64,000 bases of DNA from NCBI RefSeq assembly GCF_000813985.1, contig NZ_JWLJ01000003.1:186001-250000 (forward strand), given 5' to 3'. This document shows positions 50,230 to 59,804 of this stretch, piece by piece. Below the pieces are notes generated by a model, which saw only the letters and a list, made by a program, of their open reading frames with translations, was not told where the DNA came from and did no database searches. Source of the DNA: Ruegeria sp. ANG-R. Its GTDB lineage: Bacteria > Pseudomonadota > Alphaproteobacteria > Rhodobacterales > Rhodobacteraceae. Position 1 is the first letter of the stretch. Each line of letters begins with the position of its first letter. The position numbers and the translations under genes are program-made.

Positions 50230-53139
50230 ATGTGCGCCGAAACACCTGACTACAAAGATACGCTGAACCTGCCCAAGACCGATTTCCCCATGCGCGCGGG
50301 CCTGCCCAAGCGCGAGCCCGCATGGCTGGAGCGCTGGGAAGAAATCGGCGTTTATGACCGCCTGCGCGAGAAAGAGGGCCGGAAGCCGTTTACCCTGCAC
50401 GATGGCCCTCCCTATGCGAACGGCCACCTGCATATCGGCCACGCGTTGAACAAGACCATCAAGGACATGATTGTGCGCAGCCATCAGATGATGGGTCATG
50501 ACGCACGCTATGTACCCGGCTGGGACTGCCACGGCCTGCCCATCGAATGGAAGATCGAGGAACAGTACCGCAAGAAGGGCAAGAACAAGGACGAGGTGAA
50601 CATCGTCGATTTCCGTCAGGAATGCCGCAAGTTCGCCGAGGGCTGGATCGATATCCAACGTGAAGAGTTCAAGCGTCTGGGCATCACCGGCAACTGGCCC
50701 GATCCCTACATCACCATGGACTATCACGCCGAAGCCGTTATCGCCGACGAGTTCATGAAGTTCCTGATGAACGGCACGCTGTATCAGGGTTCCAAGCCCG
50801 TGATGTGGTCGCCAATCGAGAAAACCGCTCTGGCCGAGGCTGAGGTCGAGTATCACGACAAGGAAAGCTTTACCATCTGGGTGAAGTTCAAGGTCGTGAA
50901 CACGGGCGACGTAACACTGGACAACGCCTACGTGGTGATCTGGACCACCACCCCTTGGACTATGCCGTCTAACAAGGCTGTGGTTTACGGCGAGGGTATT
51001 TCTTACGGCCTCTACGAAATCACCGGACGCCCCGAGGAGTGCTGGGCGCGGATCGGTGAGCGTTATCTGCTGGCCGACGACCGCGCGGCGGATGTCTTTG
51101 CCCGTGCGCGTCTGGACGACTCAATGTATCGCCGTTTGTGCGATGTCACGCAGGAAGACTTGGCAAAGATCCAATTGACCCACCCGTTGGCCGGAGCCGA
51201 AGGCGGCAATGGCGAATGGGACGATATCCGAGATTTTCGCGCGGCTGACTTCGTGACCGATACCGAAGGCACTGGTTTCGTCCACTGCGCACCGTCGCAC
51301 GGTATGGAGGAATTCGAGCTTTATCGTGATCTGGGAATGCTCGAGCAGGTCATCACTTATAACGTGATGGATGATGGTAGCTTCCGCGCCGATCTGCCGT
51401 TTTTTGGCGGCAAGTACATCCTCTCTCGCAAAGGCGGCGAGGGCGATGCGAACAAAGCCGTCATCGACAAGCTGGCCGAGGTCGGCGGGCTGCTGGCGCG
51501 TGGCAAGATCAAGCACAGCTATCCGCATTCGTGGCGCTCGAAAGCTCCGATCATCTACCGCAACACGCCGCAGTGGTTTGCATCCGTTGACCGCAAGCTG
51601 GATGACGGCATGGGTCAGATGGGCGACACCATCCGCGAACGCGCCCTGCGGTCCATCGACGAGTTGGTGAAATGGACGCCGCAGACAGGCCGTAACCGCC
51701 TGTACTCGATGATCGAAGCGCGCCCGGATTGGGTTCTGTCGCGCCAGCGTGCTTGGGGTGTGCCGCTGACCTGCTTCACCAAGAAAGGCGCATTGCCCAC
51801 CGACGCGGATTACCTGCTGCGCAACGCCGATCTGAACGCCCGCATCAAGGCGGCGTTCGAGAAAGACGGCGCGGATATCTGGTATACCGACGGGTTCAAA
51901 GAGCAGGTGCTGGACGGCATCGCCAACCCCGAGGACTACGATCAGGTGTTCGACGTGCTGGACGTGTGGTTCGACTCGGGTTCAACCCACGCCTTCGTTC
52001 TGCGTGATCGTGAGGACGGAACTGAGGACGGCATCGCTGACGTCTACATGGAGGGCACCGACCAGCACCGCGGTTGGTTCCATTCGTCCATGCTGCAGGC
52101 CTGCGGCACTAAAGGTCGCGCGCCGTACCGCAACGTAGTGACCCACGGCTTTACGCTGGATGCCAAGGGCAACAAGATGTCCAAATCCCTGGGCAATACC
52201 ATCGTGCCGGAAGAGGTCGTCAAGCAATACGGCGCGGATATCCTGCGCCTGTGGGTGGCTCAGACCGATTACACCGCCGACCAGCGGATTGGGCCGGAAA
52301 TCCTGAAAGGCACCGCCGACAGCTATCGCCGTTTGCGCAACACGATGCGGTTCATGCTGGGTTCGCTGGCGGATTTCACCGAGGCCGACCGCGTCGATCC
52401 GCAGGATATGCCGCGTCTGGAGCGCTGGGTGCTCAGCCGCCTGGCCGATCTGGATGAACAGGTACGCAAAGGCTATGCGTCCTTCGACTTTCAGGGTGTG
52501 TTCAGTGCTGTGTTCACCTTTGCGACGGTCGATCTGTCGTCTTTCTACTTCGACGTCCGCAAGGACGCGCTGTACTGTGACGGTGACAGCCAGCGCCGCC
52601 GTGCCGCGCGTACTGTGCTGGATATCCTGTTCCACCGCCTGACGACCTGGCTGGCTCCGGTTCTGGTGTTCACCATGGAAGAGGTTTGGCTGGAAAGATT
52701 CCCCGCCGCGGACAGCTCGGTCCATCTGGTGGATTTCCCGGACACACCTGCCGAGTGGCGCTTTGCCGAGTTGGAAGAGGCTGTTGCTAAAGTCCGACGC
52801 GTCCGACGCGCGGTGACTGCCGCATTGGAAATTCAGCGCCAGGACAAGGTGATCGGGTCCAGCCTCGAGGCCGCGCCGATTGTGCATGTCGAAGATGAGG
52901 AAACCCGCGCGTTGCTGGCGACGTTTGATGTGGATGACCTGTGTATCACATCCGGTTTGACCGTCACCGCCGACCCGGCCCCGGCCGAGGCGTTCCGTAT
53001 CCCCGAGATCGAAGGCGTCGCAGTGGTGTTCGAGAAGGCCCAGGGCGACAAATGCCAGCGGTGCTGGAAAATCCTGCCCGACGTGGGGCTACACGCCCAT
53101 CCGGGCGTGTGCGGGCGCTGCAACGAGGCGCTGAGCTGA
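50230..53139 (+). CDS. ileS: Isoleucyl-tRNA synthetase
   Basis: Class I synthetase charging tRNA-Ile. The 969-residue product has the HIGH motif in GHLHIGHALNKT (residues 68-71), KMSKS at 649-653 (GNKMSKSLGNT), WVLSRQRAWGVPL, and an editing domain with TTTPWTMPSN and a FVHCAPSHG block. The C-terminus has four cysteines CQRC...CGRC (about 940-963) of the bacterial zinc finger. Start ATG 50230. A strong terminator follows. The identity is secure. Confidence 0.98.
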   Translation: MCAETPDYKDTLNLPKTDFPMRAGLPKREPAWLERWEEIGVYDRLREKEGRKPFTLHDGPPYANGHLHIGHALNKTIKDMIVRSHQMMGHDARYVPGWDCHGLPIEWKIEEQYRKKGKNKDEVNIVDFRQECRKFAEGWIDIQREEFKRLGITGNWPDPYITMDYHAEAVIADEFMKFLMNGTLYQGSKPVMWSPIEKTALAEAEVEYHDKESFTIWVKFKVVNTGDVTLDNAYVVIWTTTPWTMPSNKAVVYGEGISYGLYEITGRPEECWARIGERYLLADDRAADVFARARLDDSMYRRLCDVTQEDLAKIQLTHPLAGAEGGNGEWDDIRDFRAADFVTDTEGTGFVHCAPSHGMEEFELYRDLGMLEQVITYNVMDDGSFRADLPFFGGKYILSRKGGEGDANKAVIDKLAEVGGLLARGKIKHSYPHSWRSKAPIIYRNTPQWFASVDRKLDDGMGQMGDTIRERALRSIDELVKWTPQTGRNRLYSMIEARPDWVLSRQRAWGVPLTCFTKKGALPTDADYLLRNADLNARIKAAFEKDGADIWYTDGFKEQVLDGIANPEDYDQVFDVLDVWFDSGSTHAFVLRDREDGTEDGIADVYMEGTDQHRGWFHSSMLQACGTKGRAPYRNVVTHGFTLDAKGNKMSKSLGNTIVPEEVVKQYGADILRLWVAQTDYTADQRIGPEILKGTADSYRRLRNTMRFMLGSLADFTEADRVDPQDMPRLERWVLSRLADLDEQVRKGYASFDFQGVFSAVFTFATVDLSSFYFDVRKDALYCDGDSQRRRAARTVLDILFHRLTTWLAPVLVFTMEEVWLERFPAADSSVHLVDFPDTPAEWRFAELEEAVAKVRRVRRAVTAALEIQRQDKVIGSSLEAAPIVHVEDEETRALLATFDVDDLCITSGLTVTADPAPAEAFRIPEIEGVAVVFEKAQGDKCQRCWKILPDVGLHAHPGVCGRCNEALS

Positions 53140-53145
53140 TCTGAA

Positions 53146-53176
53146 CCCCGGCTGATCGCCTCAGCCGGGGTTTTTT
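53146..53176 (+). terminator. Rho-independent terminator of ileS
   Basis: A perfect 10-bp stem (CCCCGGCTGA 53146-53155 with TCAGCCGGGG 53161-53170, 5-base loop) runs straight into six T residues (53171-53176), 7 bases after the ileS stop. Confidence 0.95.
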
Positions 53177-53217
53177 CTTGGGTTGCGCAGCACACTGCGA
53201 TCTGAAAGCCTGCGCAC

Positions 53218-53673
53218 ATGCCGATGATCGCTGTGGATACCCAGTTTGGACGCCTTGGTGTGGAAGAGACGGATGGGGCCATCACGCGTCTGGTCTGGGA
53301 CGGGGCAGACGACGCCCCGGATACGCCGTTGCTGAAAGAAGCCGCGGCGCAATTGCGGGCATATGATCAGGGGCGGCTCACGCAGTTCGATCTGCCTTAT
53401 TCCGTTGCCGGATCGGAGTTTCAGCAGCAGGTCTGTGACATCATGTTTGCCATTCCGTTCGGCCATACCCTGACCTATGGCGATATTGCAAAACAGTTGG
53501 ATCAACCGGCGCAACCGGTCGGTCAGGCCTGTGGCGCAAACCCGATTCCGGTCATCATACCGTGTCATCGAGTGCTGTCTGCGACCGGATTGGGCGGCTT
53601 TTCTGGCGATGGCGGGATCGAGACCAAGGTGGCCTTGCTGCGTCACGAAGGCGCGGCAAGCCTGTTGATCTGA
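53218..53673 (+). CDS. ogt: Methylated-DNA-[protein]-cysteine S-methyltransferase
   Basis: Suicide repair enzyme that removes alkyl groups from O6-alkylguanine. The 151-residue product has the active-site Cys116 in IPVIIPCHRVL, the helix-turn-helix FGHTLTYGDIAKQL and the ending GGIETKVALLRHEGA. The N-terminal domain is short, as in Ogt/AGT. Start ATG 53218 follows the ileS terminator by about 40 bases; an ATG 53224 is possible too. Identity is secure as an O6-alkylguanine transferase. Confidence 0.95.
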   Translation: MPMIAVDTQFGRLGVEETDGAITRLVWDGADDAPDTPLLKEAAAQLRAYDQGRLTQFDLPYSVAGSEFQQQVCDIMFAIPFGHTLTYGDIAKQLDQPAQPVGQACGANPIPVIIPCHRVLSATGLGGFSGDGGIETKVALLRHEGAASLLI

Positions 53674-53749
53674 TCCGCACTTACCTGTTGCAATCGGCGC
53701 GGCACGGCCCCAACCTATATCGAATAGTGAATTTGAAGGATCGAATTGA

Positions 53750-54217
53750 ATGACCGGCCAGACAGATCCCGCCACCCGCAAGAAAGCGATCATCGACCAC
53801 CTGATGTCGTTGGAAGAACAGGAACTGGCAACTGCGCAGGCGCATTACGATGCGTTTCTGAAGGATTCCCAACTGGATGACCGGGAAGGGCACGACAAGG
53901 ATGACATTGCCGCCTCGCGCGAAAATGCGGATTTGGCAGCAGCTTTCGACGCGCCGGTTCATGCGCATCACGCAAAGATTGACGTCATCGAGAACACTGA
54001 TTTCAGCGTTACCGATACGGTACAGCCGGGGGCCGTGATCAAATTCAACAATCGTCGCTTCGTTGTGTGTGTTTCAACCACACGCTTTGAGGTGGACGGC
54101 AAAACCTATATGGGCATTTCGACCCAAAGCCCGATCTACCTGGCTATGGTCGGCCTGCAGGAAGGCGACGTGTTTACCCACAACGGGACCGAGTTCGAGG
54201 TTCAGGAGGTCCTGTAG
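53750..54217 (+). CDS. GreA-like transcription-factor-type protein of unknown role
   Basis: A 155-residue soluble protein. Residues about 10-75 are predicted helical with LMSLEEQELATAQAHYDAFL and SRENADLAAAFD, and residues about 85-155 form a beta-rich domain with VQPGAVIKFNNRRFVVCVST, then MGISTQSPIYLAMVGLQEGD. This coiled-coil plus FKBP-like arrangement recalls GreA/GreB, but I cannot confirm homology and the acidic tip residues are not obvious. ATG 53750 has AAGGA about 9 bases upstream. Its last 16 bases overlap the convergent pcs 3' end, so there is no terminator between them. Confidence 0.7.
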   Translation: MTGQTDPATRKKAIIDHLMSLEEQELATAQAHYDAFLKDSQLDDREGHDKDDIAASRENADLAAAFDAPVHAHHAKIDVIENTDFSVTDTVQPGAVIKFNNRRFVVCVSTTRFEVDGKTYMGISTQSPIYLAMVGLQEGDVFTHNGTEFEVQEVL

Positions 54218-54915
54218 TTCCGTGCCTTGCGCGCGGGAATGATCTGCTGCGCGATCCCGGCCGAGACCAGATACAGGCTGGTGATTACCAGTCCCCAATG
54301 GGCCCAACTTTCTGGGTGAAAATCGACCCATGCGGCCCAGCCAGCAAAGAAGGTCCAGGCAAAGGCCATCGGTAATGACAGCGTGCGCCAGCGCTCGGTC
54401 CTGACGGGGTGAATGAACTTGAGCGGCAGAAACATTGCCACTGCCAGCAATGTCACCAGAAACAGGATGATCCAGAAATTGGGCTCGAGCGCGAAGATCA
54501 CGACGACGAACATGTTCCAGCAACCCGGGAAGCCGGAAAAAGAGTTATCCTTTGTTTTCATGCGCGTATCGGCAAAATACATGGCGCTGGTAAAGGTGAT
54601 GACGATGATCGCGAACCAACCGGTCCAACCATCCATCAGTCCTGATTTGAACAGGGCAAAGGCCGGGATGAAGACATAGGTCAGGTAATCGATGATCAGA
54701 TCCAGCAACACTCCGTCAAATTCCGGCGCGTTCTGTTTGACGTGATAATGTCGCGCAAGCGGTCCATCGATACCGTCGACGATGAACGAAACGACCAGCC
54801 ACAGATACATCAGGCTCCATTTCTCTTCGACGGCAGCCAACATGGCCAACATTGCAAAAACGGCACCTGTCGCGGTGAAGAGGTGAACGGAAAGCGCTTT
54901 GAATCTGAGTGTCAT
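54202..54915 (-). CDS. pcs: Phosphatidylcholine synthase (CDP-alcohol phosphotransferase)
   Basis: Makes phosphatidylcholine from CDP-diacylglycerol and free choline in one step, the bacterial Pcs route. The 237-residue inner-membrane product has about eight hydrophobic segments and the CDP-alcohol phosphotransferase motif: Asp47, Asp50-Gly51, Ala54-Arg55, Gly68, Asp72 and Asp76; the Ala-Arg to Gly spacing is 12 instead of the usual 8-9, a Pcs hallmark. Start ATG 54915. The 3' end overlaps the GreA-like gene. Gene symbol from family; identity strong. Confidence 0.93.
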   Translation of the reverse strand: MTLRFKALSVHLFTATGAVFAMLAMLAAVEEKWSLMYLWLVVSFIVDGIDGPLARHYHVKQNAPEFDGVLLDLIIDYLTYVFIPAFALFKSGLMDGWTGWFAIIVITFTSAMYFADTRMKTKDNSFSGFPGCWNMFVVVIFALEPNFWIILFLVTLLAVAMFLPLKFIHPVRTERWRTLSLPMAFAWTFFAGWAAWVDFHPESWAHWGLVITSLYLVSAGIAQQIIPARKARNYRTS

Positions 54916-54969
54916 GCTTGTGTCATGACCGAAGCAAGGCGTAGATGCAAAGCAAAAAGGGTCTTTATG

Positions 54970-55890
54970 TCACGCTTTCGGGTGCGTACGGTTGTAGACT
55001 TCCATCAACCTTGCGGTGTCCACAGCAGTATAGGTCTGCGTGGTCGAAAGCGAGGCGTGGCCCAAAAGTTCCTGTATCGCGCGCAGATCGCCGCCCGCAG
55101 AAAGCAAGTGAGTAGCAAAGCTATGGCGCATTGCATGTGGGGTGGCGGTCGCGGGCAGACCAAGCTGCATTCGTGCTTTGGCAACCACGGCCTGAATGAT
55201 CCCCGGATTGAGCGGGCCACCACGTACACCCCGAAATAAGGCGGCATCCGCAGATTTGGGATGTGGGCACAGCCGGACATAGCGGTCGACTGCAGATCGG
55301 GCAGTGGGAAGGACCGGTACGATTCGTTCCTTGTCACCCTTTCCCGATATACGCAGTGTATCCGGCAGGGGGGCATCTGCTCCGGTCAAAGACAGCGCCT
55401 CGGATATGCGCAACCCACAGCCATAGAGCAGCGTCACCACAGCGACATCTCGTGCAGCTACCCAATCCGAAGAGGATTGCATTTCGACAGTATCGATCAT
55501 CGCGCGGGCGGCATCTTCGGCCAGAGGGCGAGGGAGTTTCTTGGTGAACTTGGGCGCGCGAGTGGACAGGACCGCGGTGGGCTCGAACCCCTCACGCTCG
55601 GCCAGCCAGCGATAGAAGGTTTTGACGGCCGATAATTTGCGTGCCAATGACCGCGCGCCGACGTCCGAGTTACGCTGATCGGCCATCCAGGCCCGCATGT
55701 CCGACACAGTAATACGCTCCAGCGCGGCCAGCCCCTGACGTTCGTTATGATGCAGGGTCATGAAAGACAGAAATTCGGTTACGTCTCCACGATAGGCGTT
55801 CAGGGTGTTTTCAGACCGTCCCGACAGCGCCCCCAGACTGTCCAGCCAATGCTGCAGAGCATCGCGGCAGGCTGGGGAAATCAGGCTCAC
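54970..55890 (-). CDS. xerC: Tyrosine recombinase XerC
   Basis: Works with XerD at dif to resolve chromosome dimers. The 306-residue product has the N-terminal SAM-like domain and the catalytic R-K-H-R-H-Y set: Arg in LLYGCGLRISEALSL, Lys in ISGKGDKERIVPV, His/Arg in ATPHAMRHSFATHLL, His in LGHASLSTTQTYT with the final Tyr in TQTYTAVD. Start ATG 55890 overlaps the DUF484 gene by four bases. The DUF484-xerC order is shared with E. coli and others. It is a housekeeping gene, not a mobile-element integrase. Confidence 0.96.
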   Translation of the reverse strand: MSLISPACRDALQHWLDSLGALSGRSENTLNAYRGDVTEFLSFMTLHHNERQGLAALERITVSDMRAWMADQRNSDVGARSLARKLSAVKTFYRWLAEREGFEPTAVLSTRAPKFTKKLPRPLAEDAARAMIDTVEMQSSSDWVAARDVAVVTLLYGCGLRISEALSLTGADAPLPDTLRISGKGDKERIVPVLPTARSAVDRYVRLCPHPKSADAALFRGVRGGPLNPGIIQAVVAKARMQLGLPATATPHAMRHSFATHLLSAGGDLRAIQELLGHASLSTTQTYTAVDTARLMEVYNRTHPKA

Positions 55891-56594
55891 GACAGCCAGT
55901 GGCGCATCGAGCGTTCGAACACGCCAGCAAAAAAGGCCAGAAGATCGGTGCCGAGTTGAGGGGAAAAATGCCTCGGGTCGCGGGCGCCCATGACAATCAT
56001 GCCCGGCAGACGGCCTGTTCCCAGGTCCAGTTTCAAACAGGCTTCGGATCGCAACTGATCGGCCTGTTCGCCATACACCTGAGGATTGGGATGGCGGATT
56101 TCGCGCAGAGTGACGTCGCGTGGCTGGCCGCTGCGATCAGAGGTCAGATACCTGTCGATGAAGCCGGGATCGGCCACGGTCAGAACACCGCCAAGCTGGT
56201 TCACGACGGGGTCATCGCGAACGACTGTGGTTTCGAGCACCAGCGTAATGTGGTCAACGCGTAGTATCTCAGCCACATCGTTGCCGAGTGCGCGCAGGAA
56301 ATCTTCGAACTCGACCGGTTCCAGCAGTCGCAGAATCGCGCGATGCACTTGATTTGTGCCTGCCAGATTTTCGTAAGCTGCAGCAATGACCGAGCGGTGG
56401 GTGTCTTCGAGGCGATCAAGCCGTGCCTCGAGGCGCTGCATGGCGATGCCGCGCAGATCGATCACATTGTCGCCTCGTGCCTGTTCATTGGCCGCCACCA
56501 AGGCCTGCATCAGGTCTTTGTCATCCAGCACGGCGTCCGGCTCGGCCAGAATCGCGGCGCGAAGATTGTCCTTGAGTTTAGGATTGCTGCTCAT
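55887..56594 (-). CDS. DUF484 family protein
   Basis: A 235-residue soluble protein with a GAF-like middle region. N-terminal part (residues 1-75) is helical with VIDLRGIAMQRLEARLDRLE; the later part has FLRALGNDVAEILRVDHITL and GARDPRHFSPQLGTDLLAFF, the conserved DUF484 end. Function unknown; its fixed place before xerC is the main clue. The 3' end overlaps xerC by four bases, so the pair is coupled. Start ATG 56594. Confidence 0.92.
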   Translation of the reverse strand: MSSNPKLKDNLRAAILAEPDAVLDDKDLMQALVAANEQARGDNVIDLRGIAMQRLEARLDRLEDTHRSVIAAAYENLAGTNQVHRAILRLLEPVEFEDFLRALGNDVAEILRVDHITLVLETTVVRDDPVVNQLGGVLTVADPGFIDRYLTSDRSGQPRDVTLREIRHPNPQVYGEQADQLRSEACLKLDLGTGRLPGMIVMGARDPRHFSPQLGTDLLAFFAGVFERSMRHWLS

Positions 56595-56749
56595 GTCCCG
56601 TCCGGTCTTTTTTATTTTGGCGGCTTATACCACGGGTTGCCGGATTTGCCTCGGGAAAAATGCACAACTCAGGCGATTTTGGCGCCGTTGTGGCGGCGGC
56701 TCCCGCCTGCCATGCGCTGATCAAAGATCAGCTTTGGCCGTTGGGCCGG

Positions 56750-56773
56750 GCGCGGTGCCTGACGGCACCGCGC
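56750..56773. terminator. Perfect hairpin downstream of transaldolase
   Basis: GCGCGGTGCC (56750-56759) pairs perfectly with GGCACCGCGC (56764-56773) with a 4-base loop, 14 bases after the transaldolase stop on the minus strand. No U-tract follows, so it is either a weak terminator or an RNA-end stabiliser. Confidence 0.45.
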
Positions 56774-56787
56774 GGCTGTGCAGAGTA

Positions 56788-57441
56788 TTAGAGGATTTTC
56801 TGACCGGTTTTGGCCCAATCGGCCAAGAAGGTTTCCAGGCCTTTGTCGGTCAGTGGGTGGTCGGCCAGTTTTTTGATCACGCCCGGAGGTGCGGTGATCA
56901 CATCGGCACCAATGCGGGCGCTGTCGGTCACGTGGTTCACGGTGCGGATCGAGGCGGCCAGGATTTCGGTTTCATATCCGTAATTGTCATAGACCTGACG
57001 GATGTCAGCGATCAGATCCATACCGTCGAGGTTGATGTCGTCCAAGCGCCCGATGAAAGGAGAGATGAAGGTTGCGCCTGCTTTGGCGGCCAAAATTGCC
57101 TGATTGGTCGAGAAGCAGAGCGTGACGTTGACCATCTGGCCTTCGTCGGTCAGCGTCTTGCAGGTTTTCAAACCTGCCCATGTCAGCGGCACTTTGACAG
57201 CGATATTCGGTGCGATTTTGGCCAGCTTGCGGCCTTCGGCGATCATGTCCTCGGCTTCGGTTGCGACAACTTCGGCGGATACGGGGCCGTCGACCAGATC
57301 ACAGATCTCTTTGGTGACTTCGAGGATGTCGCGGCCTGATTTCAGGATCAGCGAGGGGTTGGTGGTTACGCCGTCCACCATGCCCAGATCGTTCAGTTCG
57401 GCGATGGCGTCGATCTCGGCGGTGTCTACGAAGAATTTCAT
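56788..57441 (-). CDS. tal: Transaldolase (fructose-6-phosphate aldolase type)
   Basis: Schiff-base sugar-phosphate enzyme of the pentose phosphate pathway. The 217-residue product is the short TalC/FSA-type barrel, with the Schiff-base lysine Lys83 in [10 protein letters not shown] and the N-terminal [13 protein letters not shown] plus DGVTTNPSL. Typical transaldolases are longer, and the short form may act as transaldolase or fructose-6-phosphate aldolase; sequence alone does not decide. Start ATG 57441. It is divergent from priA. Confidence 0.93.
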   Translation of the reverse strand: MKFFVDTAEIDAIAELNDLGMVDGVTTNPSLILKSGRDILEVTKEICDLVDGPVSAEVVATEAEDMIAEGRKLAKIAPNIAVKVPLTWAGLKTCKTLTDEGQMVNVTLCFSTNQAILAAKAGATFISPFIGRLDDINLDGMDLIADIRQVYDNYGYETEILAASIRTVNHVTDSARIGADVITAPPGVIKKLADHPLTDKGLETFLADWAKTGQKIL

Positions 57442-57529
57442 GAGGGCAGTCCTTTGATGGGTTGGCCTTGGTCGCGGATGGCTTTACCTCAAAGAGACCC
57501 CTGCTGGAACCCCCTGCGAAGGATAGACC

Positions 57530-59725
57530 GTGAGCGCTAACGGATTTTTCGACGAAGGAGAGCTTGTTGCGGTGCTGACAACGCAGCCGCTGGACCGGAC
57601 GTTGGATTATAGAGCGCCCGAAGGTGGGTGCTTTCTGGGTGCGTTTGTCGAAGTACCTTTGGGTCCGCGCAAGGTTCTGGGTGTGGTTTGGGGACCGGGG
57701 CAGGGTGGCTTTGATCTGAACAAGGCGCGGTCGGTGATCCGGGTGCTTGAAGTTGCGCCAATGCGCGAGGAGATGCGCCTGTTCTTAGGAAAGGTGGCTG
57801 ACTACACGCTTACGCCAATGCCCGCGATGCTGCGCCTTGCGACTCGCGCGCCGGGGTTGGGTGATCCGCCCTCGATGCGCAAAATCTATCGGTTGGGTGG
57901 TTCGGAACCGGATCGGATGACCGATGCGCGCACCCGTGTGCTTGAGGTATTGCGGGAATACGGGGGGCTGGCGTTCACTCTGAAAGAACTGGCCGAACAG
58001 GCGGGGGTAACGTCCTCAGTCGTCAAGGGCTTGGTAAAACAGGGCGCGGTTCGAGAAGAAGACAGCCCACGTGATCTGCCTTATCCCCATTTGGACCCTG
58101 ATTTACCGGGCAAGGCGCTTACGGAAGATCAGGCGACTGCAGTCGCGAAGCTGCAAGCAGGTCAGCGGTCAGGTGATTACGGCACCACTCTGCTGAAGGG
58201 CGTAACAGGCTCGGGCAAAACCGAGGTCTATCTCGAGGCCGTGGCTGAGGCGTTGCGCCTGGGGCGGCAGGCTTTGGTTTTGTTGCCGGAAATCGCGCTG
58301 ACCGCAGAATTCTTGACCCGCGTGGAAGCGCGTTTTGGTGCGCGCCCGGCGGAGTGGCACTCGGGTGCCACGATGACAGAACGTCGTCGGGTCTGGCGGA
58401 TGGTCGGGCAGGGCGACGCGCAATTGGTGGTCGGTGCGCGATCTGCTCTGTTCCTGCCGTTTCGCGATCTGGGGCTGGTGGTGGTCGATGAAGAGCACGA
58501 CACCTCATACAAACAGGAAGACGGGGTGCATTACAGCGCACGGGATATGGCGGTGCTGCGATCCTCGATCTGCGGTGGGCGCGTGATTCTTGCCAGCGCG
58601 ACACCGTCGCTGGAAAGCTGGGCCAATGCCGAGGCCGGAAAGTATGATCGACTTGACCTGACCTCGCGCTTTGGTGAGGCAGTGCTGCCTGAGATGAAGC
58701 CGATCGACATGCGGGCCGAGCAGATGCAGCCGGGAACGTGGATTTCGCCCTCTCTTCGGCAAGCTGTGCAGCAACGGATCGAAAAGGGCGAGCAATCGCT
58801 GCTGTTCATCAATCGCCGCGGCTATGCTCCGGTGACGCTGTGCCGGGCGTGTGGGGAACAGATTGCCTGCGATCACTGCGACGCGCGGATGGTGGAACAC
58901 CGGTTCCTCAAGCGCCTGATGTGCCATCAGTGCGGCGAGACCAAGCCAATGCCCGAGGCATGCCCCTCTTGTGGGGTCGAAGGTAAGCTGGCCCCGGTTG
59001 GGCCGGGGATCGAGCGGCTGGCGGAAGAGGCTGAGGCGACTTTCCCCGAAGCTAAGATCGCAATGTTAAGCTCTGATTTGTTTGGGTCAGCCCGGGCACT
59101 GAAGGCCAAGATTGAAGAAATTGCTGAGGGCGACGCCGATATCGTCATCGGAACGCAACTGGTGGCCAAAGGGCATAACTTCCCCAAGCTGACACTGGTC
59201 GGTGTGATCGACGCAGATCTCAGCCTGCACGGGGCTGACCTGCGCGCGGCCGAGCGGACGTTTCAACTGATGCGGCAGGTGGCGGGCAGGGCTGGACGGG
59301 CGGACAAGCCGGGGCAGGCCTTGTTGCAGACCTTCCAGCCAGAACACCCTGTAATTCGTGCAATCCTGTCGGGCGATGAAGAGGGGTTCTGGAGGACCGA
59401 AGCCGCAGGCCGTCAGGCCGCAGGGGTGCCCCCTTATGGCCGGATGGCCGGGATCGTGCTGTCGGGGCCAGAGGTCGGACCAGTCTTTGATATCGGTAAT
59501 GCCATGGCGCGCAACGATGCGCCGTTGCGCGATGTCGGCGCTCAGGTCTTTGGACCGGCCCCGGCCCCGATTGCCCGTATTCGGGGGCGACACCGGGTGC
59601 GATTACTTGTGAAAGCCCCGAAAGGGGCACCCATTCAGGACGCCATCGCCCGCTGGATCGCCCCGTTGAAACTGAAAGGCGATACCCGTCTGACCGTGGA
59701 TATCGACCCGCAAAGTTTCTACTGA
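57530..59725 (+). CDS. priA: Primosomal replication restart helicase PriA
   Basis: 3'-5' DNA helicase that reloads the replisome at stalled forks. The 731-residue product has the 3'-DNA-binding N-terminal domain, Walker A GVTGSGKT (residues 224-231), the DEEH box in LGLVVVDEEHDTSY, and the zinc-binding cysteine cluster (about 443-485: CRACGEQIACDHC, CHQCGETKPMPEACPSC). Start GTG 57530 has GAAGGA 6 bases upstream and no better ATG. A 7-bp hairpin CATCAGC/GCTGATG (59732-59750) follows the stop without a U-tract. Identity is secure. Confidence 0.97.
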   Translation: MSANGFFDEGELVAVLTTQPLDRTLDYRAPEGGCFLGAFVEVPLGPRKVLGVVWGPGQGGFDLNKARSVIRVLEVAPMREEMRLFLGKVADYTLTPMPAMLRLATRAPGLGDPPSMRKIYRLGGSEPDRMTDARTRVLEVLREYGGLAFTLKELAEQAGVTSSVVKGLVKQGAVREEDSPRDLPYPHLDPDLPGKALTEDQATAVAKLQAGQRSGDYGTTLLKGVTGSGKTEVYLEAVAEALRLGRQALVLLPEIALTAEFLTRVEARFGARPAEWHSGATMTERRRVWRMVGQGDAQLVVGARSALFLPFRDLGLVVVDEEHDTSYKQEDGVHYSARDMAVLRSSICGGRVILASATPSLESWANAEAGKYDRLDLTSRFGEAVLPEMKPIDMRAEQMQPGTWISPSLRQAVQQRIEKGEQSLLFINRRGYAPVTLCRACGEQIACDHCDARMVEHRFLKRLMCHQCGETKPMPEACPSCGVEGKLAPVGPGIERLAEEAEATFPEAKIAMLSSDLFGSARALKAKIEEIAEGDADIVIGTQLVAKGHNFPKLTLVGVIDADLSLHGADLRAAERTFQLMRQVAGRAGRADKPGQALLQTFQPEHPVIRAILSGDEEGFWRTEAAGRQAAGVPPYGRMAGIVLSGPEVGPVFDIGNAMARNDAPLRDVGAQVFGPAPAPIARIRGRHRVRLLVKAPKGAPIQDAIARWIAPLKLKGDTRLTVDIDPQSFY

Positions 59726-59804
59726 CCCCTGCATCAGCGCAGAGCTGATGTGCGTTGGCTGCTTTCCTCTCGCCAAAAGTGGTAAATGGGCGTAGAGCAG
59801 AGCC

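Noticed and set aside
54970-55890. Tyrosine recombinase considered as a phage or island integrase
   Set aside because: It matches XerC in length and is coupled to DUF484, its usual housekeeping partner; no attachment site or tRNA gene is nearby.
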